NCBI GenBank assembly: GCA_035771175.1
Contig: CM069593.1
Span: 38,112,241 to 38,176,240, forward strand
Length of the DNA: 64,000 nt
DNA from: Paratinospora sagittata
Lineage: Eukaryota > Streptophyta > Magnoliopsida > Ranunculales > Menispermaceae
Direction of reading: 5' to 3'
The position numbers were made by a program, and so were the translations under genes. Under the pieces are notes generated by a model. The model was not told the DNA's origin. It saw nothing but the letters and a program-made list of their open reading frames with translations, and made no database searches. Below are positions 10,985-21,983 of the stretch, piece by piece (the stretch's first letter is position 1; each line of letters begins with the position of its first letter).

Positions 10985-11565
10985 TGATATGAACTTCACC
11001 AACAATTGTGATGAAACCCAATAACAATGATGGATTAGAACCCCAAGATCGTGTAGACAAGATTGGTTGAGCCTTGACCCGTCACCTAACCAGATGAAAA
11101 CCAACACTACGAAGGATTGAAAACGCCACACCAAGATTCAACAATCAAGGTGATAAGTTTGGTTGTTTGAACGCCACAAGATTAACTTGATAAGTTCAAG
11201 AGTTCTTTTAAGAACAAAGAGGACACAAGACCTCACAAGATTAACTTGATCTGAAAACATAATATCCCATTCAAATTCGAGCTAGCCATCTATATATACT
11301 TGGAACAACCCTCCAAGAATAGGAAAAGTCATAACTAAATCTAAAACAAGCCACCTAACCAGCCGTCTCTTTGGACTTCTAAAGGTAACCAGCCGTCTCT
11401 TTGGACTTCTAATGGTAACTAGCCGCCTCTTTGGACTTCTAAAGGTAATCAGCCGCCTCTTTGGACTTCTAAAGGTAACTAGCCGCCTCTTTGGACTTCT
11501 AAACTTAGTCAAAAATAGCTAATTGACTAAGTTCAATGTATTTGATGGCTAGTCCATACTGGTCA
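10985..11565 (-). repeat. 5' LTR of the minus-strand gypsy element
   Basis: About 581 bp, matching 5128-5647 but longer by two extra 30-bp tandem units (11359-11502). On its outer side, instead of flanking DNA, it is followed by a second copy of the pol C-terminus, so it also serves as the 3' LTR of a truncated upstream copy. Confidence 0.8.
11359..11502. repeat. 30-bp tandem repeat in LTR, 5 copies
   Basis: Same unit as 5499-5588, five copies. Translated on the minus strand it gives a run of FRSPKRRLVT repeats, which is a by-product of the DNA repeat rather than a protein. Confidence 0.85.
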
Positions 11566-11576
11566 TGTTTTGTGTG

Positions 11577-11812
11577 CTAATCAGCTTCTTCAATTGCTTT
11601 GATGACATGGACTAAGCCTTGATTATTATTTGAGCCCATCTTGGTCTTTTTAGAATCATCCCAATTTTCTTGGATTAGCCCATTTAGCGCTTCCTTGAAA
11701 CGTTTGGCTCTAAGTCTTGTAATTGGACCACTTGGAAGTGACAATGGGTCTTGTCCATATTCAGCTCCATTCCCAAGTGTATGATCAACTTGTCCAGCTC
11801 CTTGGTTTGCAT
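11577..11812 (-). pseudogene. Second copy of the gypsy pol C-terminus
   Basis: About 78 residues from [14 protein letters not shown] to VIKAIEEAD repeat the end of the pol frame at 5659 with only a few changes (for example NWADSKK versus NWDDSKK). The match stops at 11812, where unrelated DNA starts. Its position directly upstream of an LTR in the element's sense means a second, truncated element in tandem shares that LTR. Confidence 0.85.
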
Positions 11813-12093
11813 GAGTACTTAAATCACGTTGAGTTCGAGATCTCCAAAATCTGAAATAACCAATATTTTGGCAAGATTTTGCAACGTGGTTACTCACAAA
11901 TATTCCTAACGGTGTTTTAACCCTTTGAATGATTGAAAAGCTTGAAGAAATGGTGAATAAATAATGAAGATAAGAGAAGAAACGAGAGAGAGGAAAAGGG
12001 TTTAGGGCATTGGGATGAGAAGGGTAGAATGAGTATTTAGGTGGGTGAAGAGAGAAAAAATGATTGATTTGAAATTTTCATGTGGGTAAAGAG
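11813..12093. other. Flanking non-LTR DNA, no gene seen
   Basis: Purine-rich DNA (GAAGATAAGAGAAGAAACGAGAG style) between the gypsy element and the solo LTR. On the minus strand it resembles a pyrimidine-rich 5' untranslated region and adds about 28 residues to a chance frame in front of the pol fragment. No domain is recognised. Its last five bases are the AAGAG target duplication. Confidence 0.4.
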
Positions 12094-14775
12094 TGTAACG
12101 CCCATACCTTAGGATGACGTCATTTTGACCTGTAGAGTGTCCGTATATATATGCGTATATGTATTTGATACTTGATGTGTGTCGGTTCGAGTGTTCCCGC
12201 ATGCTTTTATGTTGTTTAGAATGCGCGTAAAGTTTCAGAATGATTGGAGACCTGCTCGGCATCGAATCATGTCGAAAATGATATTTTGGATCAGTGGAGC
12301 TCACTCCTTGGATGAAGAAATATTTGTCATTGATTACATCAATGGCATGATCTCCTTTATCTGTGGTCCGATTGAGATAAAAGTTTGTCAGCCTATTCTT
12401 CTCTGATAGATCTTCATTATGGGCGGTGAAGATCTTGATCGGAGTTGTCCACTGTGTGGTATAAGATTCCAAACATTGTTTCTTGGATTTGAGGATATTT
12501 CTTGGGTAGTTTTGAAAAAACGGTTGGATCTTGCATTCCCACTGTTGTATTGAGCTGAAATTTTACCAGAAGGTTGGTAACTGGCTCATAAAAATTTGGA
12601 ATGGTTAAAATGTTGAATTGGTAAGTCGTTTGCAAGAAATTGATTGCCTAAGTAAAAGTAATTGTAGTAGGAAAATTGTTTCTTTTATTTAAGTGTTTTT
12701 TTTAAGTGTGGCCCAATTTTGCAACTTAACTTCTATAAAAGCTTTTGGACGTGTTTTTGCCATTTTTACATTTTCAAAAGGGGAAAAAGAGCTTGGAGAA
12801 GAGGAAAAGAAGTAGAGAAGAGAAAAAGGGAGAAATGTTAGGGTTTTGGAGCATTTGTGCTCAAAAATCCTCTAAGGTATCATATTTTTCCTCTTTTTCT
12901 TCCCTTACTCTCTTTAGCTATTGCATTCAAGCTTTCTTTTGACCTAAGTGTTGGTATGAATCCTGAATTTGTAGGGTTCTAGACTTAGGGTTTGCTTATT
13001 TATGCTATTTTAAACTTGTATGTGGTATTAATGGCCTTCCTTGACTTAGAACAACACCTAAGGAGTATTTTCCTCACAAGAATTCCAAATTTGAATGGGG
13101 TGGTAGAAGAACACATGTAGGAGTTAGGTCTTGCATCTCGTATGTGAGTGATAAGAGGCTATTGGAAACCCATTGATGGTAAATCCCCAATTTCTAGCAA
13201 GAAATTGTAAGGGTTATGTGTATTTGACCTAAACCTAGGTTATCGACTTAGGGTTTTTCATTCAAGTTGCATGTAATCTATGTTGATTAGATGGGTAAAT
13301 GTGGATGTTTGGTAGTCCAATTTTCTAATTTTAAATGGTAGAATACCTAGGTCTAGTATAATTTTGGCCTAGGCCATGAAATTTGAAAATTTTCCATGAA
13401 TTTCGGGATTTGCCCAAATTTGAAAATTATGATTGAATGCCTTGTATTATGTTGGCTGGATTATGGGGATCAACCTATTGCATTCATTTGGGTTAAGTAT
13501 TGTTTAATTAGATATTAAATGGGTTGATTGAGCAACATGGATTAGCTCATGAGTACAACCATTTTAGAGTCTTAAATTGGCTATTGAATTAGGGTTAGAC
13601 AAGGTTGAATAGCATGCATGTGGACTGATTTTTTAATAAGGAATGAACCTATGTACATGCAGAGATTTTGATTGATCAAAGTGACCCAATTAAGCCAATT
13701 GGAGGTTGAGGTGCTTAAGAGTGTTTTGGTGGCATCCTAGTGCCTTCTTTAGTCCGATTGGATTGGCTAAGTTTAGTCAATCGAGTAGTGAATGTTTCTT
13801 TACATTTGGATTCTATATATGAGGCATTGTATTATATAAAGTGTTTGAATTAATATATGTGTGTTATGCATGTTTTAATAATTCATGAAATGAATTTGAA
13901 CATAGTTTAATAAGGTTAGCAATTGGGTTTGGGTCTCCTAGTTGTGATTTTCATTGGGAAATCTCGTAAGTCTAAAGGTGATCCCCAGTTGTGGACCTGG
14001 CAGAGGGTTTTATGGCTTGTATATAGATAGGACGGCCTAGGCATAGTACTTATAGTGGTGGGTTGATCCTATGGGCTGCACACCCCCAGAAATCCTATTA
14101 GAATACGAGTATTGTTTGGTCGGATCGGGAGTTGAGTGACGCGAACCCAAGCCTTTGAACGCTCGTACTCATGAGGTGTTAGGATTGCATTGGCATGTTT
14201 AGAAATGATATGCATTGTCTTAAGTAATGACATGATGCATTATATTTGGCATGTATGTAATCTTGTATATCACATGTTATTTAAAATTCTTTGATGATCT
14301 TGTCTTGTTTCATCTAAATGCATGTATATAGCCACTTGTAGAAAACATTCACCGAGCTTGTTGTAGCTCACTCCTCATTCTTATCATTTCAGGTTCAAAT
14401 AAGAAAGGGAAGGGAAAAGCTTAAATGCGGAACATTTCCTGTACTTTTGTGATGTAGGTGTTTTTGTATATTTTTGTATTTTGGTAAATATGTACTTAAT
14501 ACACCTATGTATTTATAATTAACACATAGATGGGTTGTGTCTGTGGTTAGTTTTGGTTTTGTTTATTGTGGACTTATGAAATTTTATGGTTTACATTTTT
14601 AGGAATGTAATTTGTTTTAATGAATTGATTATGTCCATATAGTTTGTTGCTATGTTATGGGATTATTGTGTTATTGGTTATTTATATTAGACTGACGGGA
14701 CGCCAGGTGTATCGAGGGAGGTTACAACCGGGGGTTCCGTGTCGGTCGTGACGTCACTCGTCGTGGGTCGGGACA
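12094..14775 (+). mobile_element. Solo LTR, Tekay/Del-like gypsy, with perfect target duplication
   Basis: The 2,682-bp LTR runs from TGTAACGCCC to GGTCGGGACA. AAGAG at 12089-12093 is repeated exactly at 14776-14780. No internal region is present, so LTR-LTR recombination removed it. It aligns in many blocks with the 5' LTR at 48169 (TGTAACGCCCRTACCTTA start, ACACCTAAG, CCCATTGATGGTAAA, TTATGTGTATTTGACC, and the ACGTCA...CGTGGGTCG end). A TATA-like TCTATAAAAG lies at 12732, and AGGGTTTTGGAGCATTTGTG follows in the presumed transcribed part. Short frames inside are not genes. Confidence 0.9.
12732..12741 (+). promoter_or_regulatory. LTR TATA box candidate
   Basis: TCTATAAAAG lies about 640 bases into the solo LTR, followed by purine-rich sequence and AGGGTTTTGG. 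This fits the U3/R boundary of a plant LTR promoter; it is a motif call only. Confidence 0.5.
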
Positions 14776-14903
14776 AAGAGATAGGAAAGGGTGGGTGAAA
14801 ATAGTCGGACCCCATTTTTCTATTGGAATTTTGGGCATTACAACTTGGCCCACTTGTAGCGCAATTTACAGCCTATTATGTTACAAATAATTTAGGGTGT
14901 GTT

Positions 14904-15357
14904 TAGGGGTGTTCACGGGTTGGGTTGGGTTGGGTTGAGGTCAAATACCAACCCAACTCAACCAATCCAATAACTTCGGGTTGGTTCGAGTTGGTTTACT
15001 TCAATGTATTGATTTTAAATTCCATTTTCTAAGCTAATTTTTAAGTCAAATATGAATATAAATATAATTTCAAATAATGATTTTATTCATATTATTTTAT
15101 TCATGAGATTTTATGTGATCCAATAACAGTATGTGACACAAATAAAAATGCTAACTAAAGAAATACTTAATATTCTTGATGAGTTCAGATTGGTTGAAGT
15201 TGATTGGGTTGATTTGCAAAATCTTCATCCAACCCAAACTTGATCCTATTGCTAATTCCTAACCCAACCCAACCTAATATAATATAAAAACCCAACCCAT
15301 AAAGTTTGGGTTGATCGGGTTAATTAATCTGGTTGCTTGGTAGGATAAACACCCCTA
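14904..15357. mobile_element. hAT-like MITE with G-quadruplex-type ends
   Basis: Ends are TAGGGGTGTT and AACACCCCTA. The 8-bp target duplication is GGTGTGTT (14896-14903) and GGTGTATT (15358-15365), one mismatch. Just inside the left end, GGGTTGGGTTGGGTTGGG gives four G3 tracts with TT loops; the right end has matching CCCAACCC runs. No transposase is encoded. Confidence 0.85.
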
Positions 15358-15365
15358 GGTGTATT

Positions 15366-15740
15366 TGGTAAGTAAAAAAATAGTGATTTTCTAGAGAAAA
15401 TTCTATTTTTCCATATTTGGTTGGTAAAAAAGGTGAGAAAAAAGTTTTCAAATTTTTTCTCGGGACCACCATATTCTCAGGTAGGGGGTGAGAAAAAAAA
15501 ATTCTCATGAGAATTTACAATTATATAACTGAATAACAAATTAATAACCAACTATGATAAAATTCTCTCATGTCCAACCAAACAACCATAAGAAAGTTTT
15601 TTCAAGAACATTTTCTCAAGAAAGTTTTTGAGTCATATAGAAGTAGCCATTGTGTTGGCTTTTTGGTTGCAAGCCTTTAATCAACTTGAATCCCCTAAAA
15701 GCATGTGGTTAGGCTATGGAATCCCATCTTTTGTCTCAAG
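15366..15740. other. Possible small inverted-repeat element, otherwise no gene
   Basis: ATTTGGTTGGTAAAAA near 15412 and GTCCAACCAAACA near 15570 face each other, with A/T-rich AGAAAATTTTCT words between. This suggests a degraded foldback MITE, but clean termini and target duplications were not found. The rest up to 15740 has no feature beyond the CAAG that flanks the next LTR element. Confidence 0.3.
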
Positions 15741-16206
15741 TGTCACGGGCGAGTTAATGAGGCAAGGCAATACCCGTGCGGCACCCGGTAATATCAAGTA
15801 ACAAGGTCAGCCAATAACACACACAAGAACATGCAACAAGTAATTGGAAGTATATTTCTATGAATCTCAAGTAAATGTTGTACAATTGGTGTTTACATGA
15901 AAGGAATACACATGCACACCCTAGGGAGCAGGTATCGCTAGAGAACTAAACCTAGCAATAGCAAGCACCCATAAGGGACAACATGTTGGTAGCTTTACAA
16001 GGGACACTAGGTGGTAAAGGACACCTAATCACTACCTCTAGGAGACTACCACTTCCCTACAAAGTAGATTTTAAGCTTTTACCTTAATCCCTAAAGGAAA
16101 CATCAAAATGTGAGGCTAATCATACTGGCCTCCAAAATTACAAAAATACCCCCGATTACAAAAAAAAAAGACATGACGGTGCATGGGACAACATGGCCGT
16201 GACTGA
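15741..16206 (-). repeat. 3' LTR of the chromovirus-type element
   Basis: Starts TGTCACGGGC; its inner end reads GGCCGTGACT where CA is expected, a point change. On the minus strand AAGTGGGGTAG lies just before this edge and looks like the polypurine tract. Confidence 0.75.
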
Positions 16207-16234
16207 CTACCCCACTTAATACGACGACACCCCT

Positions 16235-17640
16235 GTCAGCGGATTGGCTAAGTTCTTGAGGACCTCTGCTTCATACTGTATTAACGAACTGACTGGTTCC
16301 CAATTGGCTTCAGCTTCAGGCAGGCCCTTCCACTTGAGTAAATGCTCTGACTCGAACTATTTTTTGTGAAGGTCCTGGAACTCGACGATTAGCCACAATA
16401 TACTCCACCTCACGATCAGGTCGACACTTTACATTTGCTATTGGTCTTGAAGAACGCCCACGAACTGGATTCTCTCGATCAACCTGACACGACTTCAAAT
16501 TACTTGCATGAAACACTGGATGAAGATTCTGCCACTGAGAAGGTAACTCGACCCAATAAGCTGCTTTCCCAACTCGCTTTGTGATAGGGAATGACCCGTC
16601 ATACTTGCGACTAACTTCTTGTTCACCTTTCTGAGGAATTTCATGATATCAAGCTGAAGCTTGATGAAGACTTGATCTCCTACCTACAAAGATGCTGGCT
16701 TCCTCTTATGATCTGCCCACTTCTTCATTTTTCTAGAGGCTTTCTCAAGGCAGGCTCGTGCAACTTCAATTGTTTGCTACAACTCCTTGGCAAACTGATA
16801 TGTTGGCAGACAACTTTCAGTGTACCCCATATCTAGTGTGTGAGGTGTAAGAGGTTTTTGGCCCAATACCAACTCAAAAAGACTCTTCGAGGTCGAAGAG
16901 CTTCGTTGCAAATTGAAACAGAACTGAGAAACATCTAGCAAGTTCACCAAATTCTTCTGGTTGGCACTAACAAAGGGCTTGAGGTATTCCTCCAGTAATG
17001 CGTTGAATCTCTCTATTTGGGAATGACAACTAGTTGAGAAGTTCAAATGAGATCCCAAGAGTCTAAAGAGCTATGTCTAGAATCGCCTTGTAAACCTCAA
17101 ATATTTGTCACTGACGATGGTCTGAGGTACACCCCAATACTTTACTACATGTCGTAGGAAAAGGTAAGTTGTTTCCTCTCCTGAGCAATGCTTGAGAGCA
17201 GGAATGAAGGTAGCATACTTCGAAAACCGGTCCACCATGACAATGATGGAGCCATATTTTCCTACTTTTGGCAAAACAGCTATGAAATCCATCGTCACAC
17301 TCTCCCACAGACGCTGAGGAACTGGCAGTGGTTCTAACAGTCCCGTCAGTCTATCTCATTCCACTTTGTCCTCCTGACAAGTAAGGCAAATCTTGACATA
17401 CATAGTGACATTATCCCGCATATTCGACCAATAGTAGCCTTGTTCAAGTAGGGTCAAAGTGCGGTGACTACCCGGATGATCTGCCCATTGAGTGTCATGA
17501 CACTCATGCATCAACTCCCTGCGAAGTCCACCACTGTGGGGTACATAGAGATGTTTCCCTTTGGTGATAAGCAACCCGTCTTTAATATGGAATCGTCTCG
17601 TCTGACCGGCTTCTACTAGTGGCCAGAGAGTTTTGACCTG
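16235..17640 (-). pseudogene. gypsy integrase with C-terminal chromodomain, broken
   Basis: Minus-strand pieces in different frames give, in order: a zinc-binding region (HDTQWADHPGSHRT...KICLTCQEDKVE, 17574-17356); catalytic core pieces with MTMDFIAVLPKVGKYGSIIVMVDRFSKYATF (D) and QTIVSDKYLRFT (D); a piece with SCHSQIERFNALLEEYLKPF, where the usual PQTDGQTE glutamate region is altered; then a chromodomain (VEYIVANRRVP and, in another frame, KGLPEAEANWEPVSSLIQYE near 16260-16340). The chromodomain supports chromovirus assignment. At least four frame breaks make it non-functional. Confidence 0.8.
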
Positions 17641-17699
17641 AGGATCTATCTACAACCCGTTTTTTATTCGGCCATGCAAGGTAGTCTGCAATTTTGTAA

Positions 17700-18960
17700 C
17701 GCTCCTCTGAGCTTTAATTGATAGTGTAGCAAACTTTGCCTTTCGACTTATTGTGCATCAACAACTTGATTAGTTCGCTCAGGCTTATATTCAAGTTCCA
17801 TGTCAAACTCTTAAAGGAACTCCTGCCATCGAGCTTGCTTCGAGGTAAGTTTCTTCTTCATCAAGAAATGTGAAATAACCACATTATCTATCTTCACAAC
17901 AAACCACGAACCCAACAAGTAATGCCTCCATGTCCGAAGGCAATGGATCACCGCTAGTAACTCTTTCTCTTTACTTGTGTAACGGGGCTCATCTTCAAAA
18001 AGTTTTCGGCTCTCCTAAGCTGAAGGATATCCCTCCTGGACTAACACTCCACCGAGCGCAAAATCTAAAGCATTTGTATGTACTTCAAAGGGCTTGCTCA
18101 AATTAGGAAGAACAACGACAGGATCTTTTATCACCGTCGGTTTTAGGTCATCAAGTGCACGTTGCGGCTCTTCTAACCAAACCCACTGTTGATCCTTCTT
18201 CAATAGATCAGTTAAAGGCGTTGCTTGTGCAGAATAACCGTTAATGAACTTATGATAGTAGTTCACAAAATCGAGAAAAGATCGCAAGTCAGATATTGTT
18301 GTTGGGGCCTTCCATTCTTTGATTGCACGAAATTTCGCCATGTCCATCTTCACCTTGCCATCACTAATGTAATGGCCTAAGAAGGAAATTTCCTTCTGAG
18401 CAAAAGAACATTTCTCTTCCTTTACATAGAGATGATTCTTTCGCAGTAGCTCAAACACCATCTTCAAGTGTTCCAAGTGTTCTCTAGAGTAGGGTTGTAT
18501 ATGACAATGTCATCAAGGTACACCACCACAAACTTTTCCAAGTGCTCGTAGAATATCTCATTCATCAAGGTGAAAAAGGTGGCTGGAACATTGGTTAAGC
18601 CAAACGACATCACCAGATACTTGAACGCTCCATACCGAGTAACTCAAGTGGTCTTAGGTTCATCTCCTTCGACAATTCAAACTTGATGATACCCAGACCG
18701 TAAATCAAGCTTCGTAAAGTAGCGGGTTGCACCAAGTTGATCAAACAAATCAACAAATAAAGGAATGGGATACTTGTTCCAGGCTGCTATCTTGTTCAAT
18801 GCCCTATAGTCAACACACATCTGCAAACTTCCGTAGTGTTTCTTCTAGAACAAAACAGGTGCCCCGTAAGGAGCTTTCAATGTCCAAATGAAGCCTGAGT
18901 CAATCAGCTCACTCAACTGCTTCCTTAACTCAGCTAACTTTGGAGGTGCCATCCTGTAAG
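17700..18960 (-). pseudogene. gypsy RT and RNase H, broken
   Basis: The longest piece (18476-18015) carries RT connection and RNase H start (GHYISDGKVKMDMAKFRAIKEWKAPTTISDLRSF and the VLPNLSKPFEVHTNALDFALGGVLVQEG region). In RNase H the usual DAS is NAL, so a catalytic aspartate is lost. Upstream, about 18500-18530 encodes [12 protein letters not shown], the YLDD active site. Further up, about 18780-18840 encodes a decayed form of the region ending in a regular DYRALNKI-like pattern. Frames change between blocks, so the enzyme cannot be made whole. Confidence 0.75.
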
Positions 18961-19129
18961 TTGCTTTGGAGTCAACTCAATCTTGTGATCAATGGGTCTT
19001 TGTGGAGGAAGTTGCTTTGGAAGCTTTGTCAGCATCACATCCCTGAAACTCGCCAGTAACTTCACTACTGCAGTTGGGACTGCCTGTGAAGCCTCTTCTC
19101 ATTTGCCTACCACTAAGGTAGCCATGTAC

Positions 19130-19700
19130 GTCTATTCACCCTTCTTGAGACCTCTCTTGAGCTGGAGAGCAGAAATTCTCTTGTCCTTCGGCTCAACCAC
19201 TGTCGTAGGAGCCATGCAAGGAAAGTCTCTCAGTAAACACAAGGTCTCCAAGTAGGGAATCGGTACTGCCCTAACTTTATGTAGGAACTCCATGCCCAAT
19301 ATCACCTTAAAATCATCCATAGGAATGGCCACAAAGTTGGTCCTCCTTGACCACTTCCCCACCTACGTAGGAACGGCCTTCCCAATCCCATGGATAGAAC
19401 TTGCAGCAGAATTAACTATTTTGATCTTACTCGAGTCACCCTCCAACTAAAGACCCAAGCGTCCGGCTTCACCTTCAGCAACGAAGTTATGAGGGGCTCT
19501 TGTGTTCACCATAACAGGCGTCGTCTTACCATTGATTTTGAGTTCAACAAACATCAATCCTTTAGACGCACCCATCTGCTTCCTTGAAACTTGCCCCTTT
19601 AAGGCATTCAACAATTGGAGAGCGCCCATCCTCAGTTCATCTAACTCATTCTCCGAAAGCATGTGATTGGGAAGTTCCCTCTGATTGCAACGCATTCAGA
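19130..19700 (-). pseudogene. gypsy protease region, broken
   Basis: Minus-strand frames contain MFVELKINGKTTPVMVNTRAPHNFVAEGEA, where the family usually has V(D)TGATHNF; the catalytic D-T/S-G has become NTR. Downstream a second frame has FVAIPMDDFKVILGMEFLHK, the usual C-terminal protease block. The change of the active-site Asp to Asn shows the copy is dead. Confidence 0.65.
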
Positions 19701-20713
19701 GAACCCTTCTGAGGGAAACCGACTATTCGATGTGGTCTCGAACACAAGAAACACTTCAATGGATTTGTTTCGGAATTGGTCGTTGAGGTAGAAGATGTAA
19801 ATGCTTGCTTGGAAGACGAAGCGCCCTTGTTGAACTAACTCTTCTGCTTACTGACATTACCGTCTTCCTTCCATGAGTGAGGTTTGGAGTTATTGCCATT
19901 TGTGGAATTCTTCTTATCACCAAGATTTGCATTATAATCATTTAGTCTCTCTGCAACGGCTTGAGCAGACGTAAAATCTTCATCACGCTGCCTTCGCAGC
20001 TCAGTCTGAGCCCACGACTTCAATTCATCCAAGAAAAAAAACAATTTATCCCCTCTGTCATGTCCCGAATGTCGAGCATGAGAGTAGAAATTTTTTTTAT
20101 GTACTCTCGAATGGTACTAGTGTGTTGGACTATCTTAAGCTTTTGTCTAGCTAAGAACCCCACGTCCTCCGGGAGAAATTGATGTCTAAGCTCTCTTTTG
20201 AGATCTGCCCAAGTATCAACTGTAACCAACCCATTCTCAATGTCTCTGCAATGGTTTCTCCATCATAACTTGGCATCACCAGTTAGATACATGGTAACCA
20301 TAGAGACCTTATCTTGTTCCATCTCTGGTTTTGCCACCTTAAAGTACTGGTCAAGATCAAACAGGAAATTCTCCAACTCCTTTACATCTTGAGCTCTACC
20401 ATAATGCTTCTGTTCTAGGATCTTCACCTTTTTTTTGACTCTCAGTCTCCCTCAGACCTGTCGCGCTAGCTAGTTTGGTGAAGACATTCAACCTAGCATT
20501 CATGTCACCGAGCTGCTCTCGAACCTCCTGGAACACTATGGGTTTCCTCAGCCATAGCGTCCATAGATTCGCTATATGATTGGTGACTCTTTTCAAGTAA
20601 CTCAATCTTCGCAACTAGTTGCTCTAACGTAGTTGCCATCTCAACAGACCGCTCTGCTTGGGTTTCTAGTTCTTCCAACCTTTCCTTAGTTGACTTATTT
20701 TGTGTAGCCATTC
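19700..20713 (-). pseudogene. gypsy gag, broken
   Basis: Minus-strand pieces: a coiled-coil N-terminus (MATQNKSTKERLEELETQAE...EQLVAKIELLEKS), a capsid-like part (TVDTWADLKRELRHQFLPEDVGFLARQKL, HTSTIREYIKKISTLML) and a zinc-knuckle remnant CFLCSRPHRIVGFP where the last Cys is Gly. The gag type (CFLC-x-GPH) fits chromoviruses with a C-terminal chromodomain. Frames shift at several places. Confidence 0.7.
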
Positions 20714-20720
20714 TCTTTCT

Positions 20721-20734
20721 AAGCTCTGATACCA
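20721..20734 (-). promoter_or_regulatory. Primer binding site of the chromovirus-type element
   Basis: On the minus strand TGGTATCAGAGCTT lies at the inner edge of the right LTR and matches the initiator-Met tRNA end. Confidence 0.75.
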
Positions 20735-20737
20735 CTT

Positions 20738-21120
20738 ATCACATGAACAGGCAACAAGTAATTGGAAGTATATTTATATTAATCTCAAGTAAATGTTGTA
20801 CAATTGGTGTTTACACAAAAGGAATACACACGCACCCTAGGGGAGCAGGTATCGCTAGAGAACTACAAGCTAGCAATAGCAAGCAGCCGCAAGGGACACA
20901 CGTTGATAGCTTTACAAAGGACACTCGGTTGTAGGGGACACCTAAGCACTACCTCTAGGCGACTACCACCTCCCATACAAGGTAGATCTTAAGCTTTTAC
21001 CCTAATCCAAAAAGGAAACATCAAAATATGAGGCCAATCATTCTGGCCCCCAAAATTACAAAAATACCTCCAATTACAAAGAAAAGACATGACAGTGCAT
21101 GAGACAACATGATCGTGACA
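20738..21120 (-). repeat. 5' LTR of the chromovirus-type element, internally deleted
   Basis: Matches 15820-16206 but lacks most of the first 85 bp of the left LTR; it starts TATCAC instead of TGTCAC and ends ATCGTGACA, then CAAG. The deletion lies next to the primer site. Confidence 0.75.
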
Positions 21121-21281
21121 CAAGGGCCCCATGAGGTTTGTTCCGCTTAAACTTTCTTGTAACTGGTTTTACCCAATCTTGAAATGAAAACCTTCAATGT
21201 TCCATATGCTCACCCAATGTATACATTGTTTCAATGTGGTAGAGGGAAGGAGTATGGATGGTAAATGGGAATCAATTGGGG
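21121..21281. other. Short flank between elements
   Basis: About 160 bases with no recognisable gene; the last eight bases, AATTGGGG, are the target duplication of the next MITE. Confidence 0.5.
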
Positions 21282-21975
21282 TAGGGGTGGCAATTGGCAT
21301 TTGGACCCATTTGTTTGGTGTCGTCTGACCCACTTATAAGTGGGTATGAAAATTAGAATCTTGAAACTAGGCCGAGTATGAAAAAATTTTGTATTCACTT
21401 TTAAAATTGGGTCGGTTTCATACGAGAAGGAAAAAAAATGGAAAAACTCGATTACCGGGGGCAAAAATGTAATTGTTTATATAATCCTATAATTTTTCAC
21501 CATTACTTCTCTTTTAATATTTTACATCATTTTCAGTTTTCCTCTTTCTAATTCAACACTTGGTTTTTAGATTGTAGAACGTGATATATATGGAAGCGTT
21601 TCTACATATGTATATAACTGAAAAATTTGAAATGCACCATTGCACTCTTTCATATATATATACAAAAGCCAACAGAGACTTTGGTTATATATATGTATAG
21701 CATATAATAATATTATAAATTACACTGTTTATATAATAACGCAACAAACTTTGTTAGTTATTATATAATCTATAATAATATATATAGCTTTGATAATTAG
21801 ATATGTTACGTATAATTGTATTTCATATTTAAAAATAATATGAAAATACAAGTATAACATTTGGAAAAACGAACAAAAGACTTAATGTTTGCGGGTATGA
21901 GCACACTACGTGTTCCCAAGTGCAAGAGGTTTTCTGTATCTATTTTTGTTGTTACCCACATTTTTTCCACCCCTA
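21282..21975. mobile_element. hAT-like MITE, 694 bp
   Basis: Termini TAGGGGTGG and CCACCCCTA. The 8-bp target duplication is AATTGGGG (21274-21281) and GATTGGGG (21976-21983), one mismatch. The inside is AT-rich with long TATATA stretches; no transposase is seen. Confidence 0.8.
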
Positions 21976-21983
21976 GATTGGGG

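Larger units (their letters stand above)
5128..11812 (-). mobile_element. Ty3/gypsy element, minus strand, with extra pol end beyond the 5' LTR
   Basis: Read on the minus strand the order is: pol C-terminal fragment (11812-11577), LTR (11565-10985), primer site, leader, gag-protease, RT-RNase H, integrase, LTR (5647-5128). Both LTRs run TG...CA. The domain order RT-RNase H-integrase marks Ty3/gypsy. No canonical chromodomain was seen after the integrase; the end reads [21 protein letters not shown] lean to a CRM/Reina-like relative but do not assign the clade. One frameshift in RT separates two otherwise long pol frames, so this is one of the less decayed elements here. Confidence 0.85.
15741..21120 (-). 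mobile_element. Decayed chromovirus-type gypsy element, minus strand
   Basis: LTRs at 15741-16206 and about 20738-21120 are direct repeats (shared CAACAAGTAATTGGAAGTAT, GGTATCGCTAGAGAACTA, CACTACCTCTAGG). CAAG flanks both outer ends (15737-15740 and 21121-21124), a 4-base duplication at most. The right LTR lacks about 80 bp near its primer-site end. Internal order on the minus strand is gag, protease, RT-RNase H, integrase, chromodomain. Many stops and frameshifts are present. I infer an old insertion of the chromovirus lineage, perhaps Galadriel- or Reina-like. Confidence 0.85.

Noticed and set aside
11282..11512. Repeat protein FRSPKRRLVT x 5
   Set aside because: Direct translation of the LTR's 30-bp tandem repeat; the unit length is divisible by three by chance and the other LTR has a different copy number.
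12745..12942. 65-residue frame in the solo LTR
   Set aside because: Low-complexity Lys/Arg-rich reading in a transcribed LTR part; not kept in the related LTR at 48169.
21700..21800. AT-rich replication origin
   Set aside because: Only the AT-rich inside of a MITE; no further origin features.
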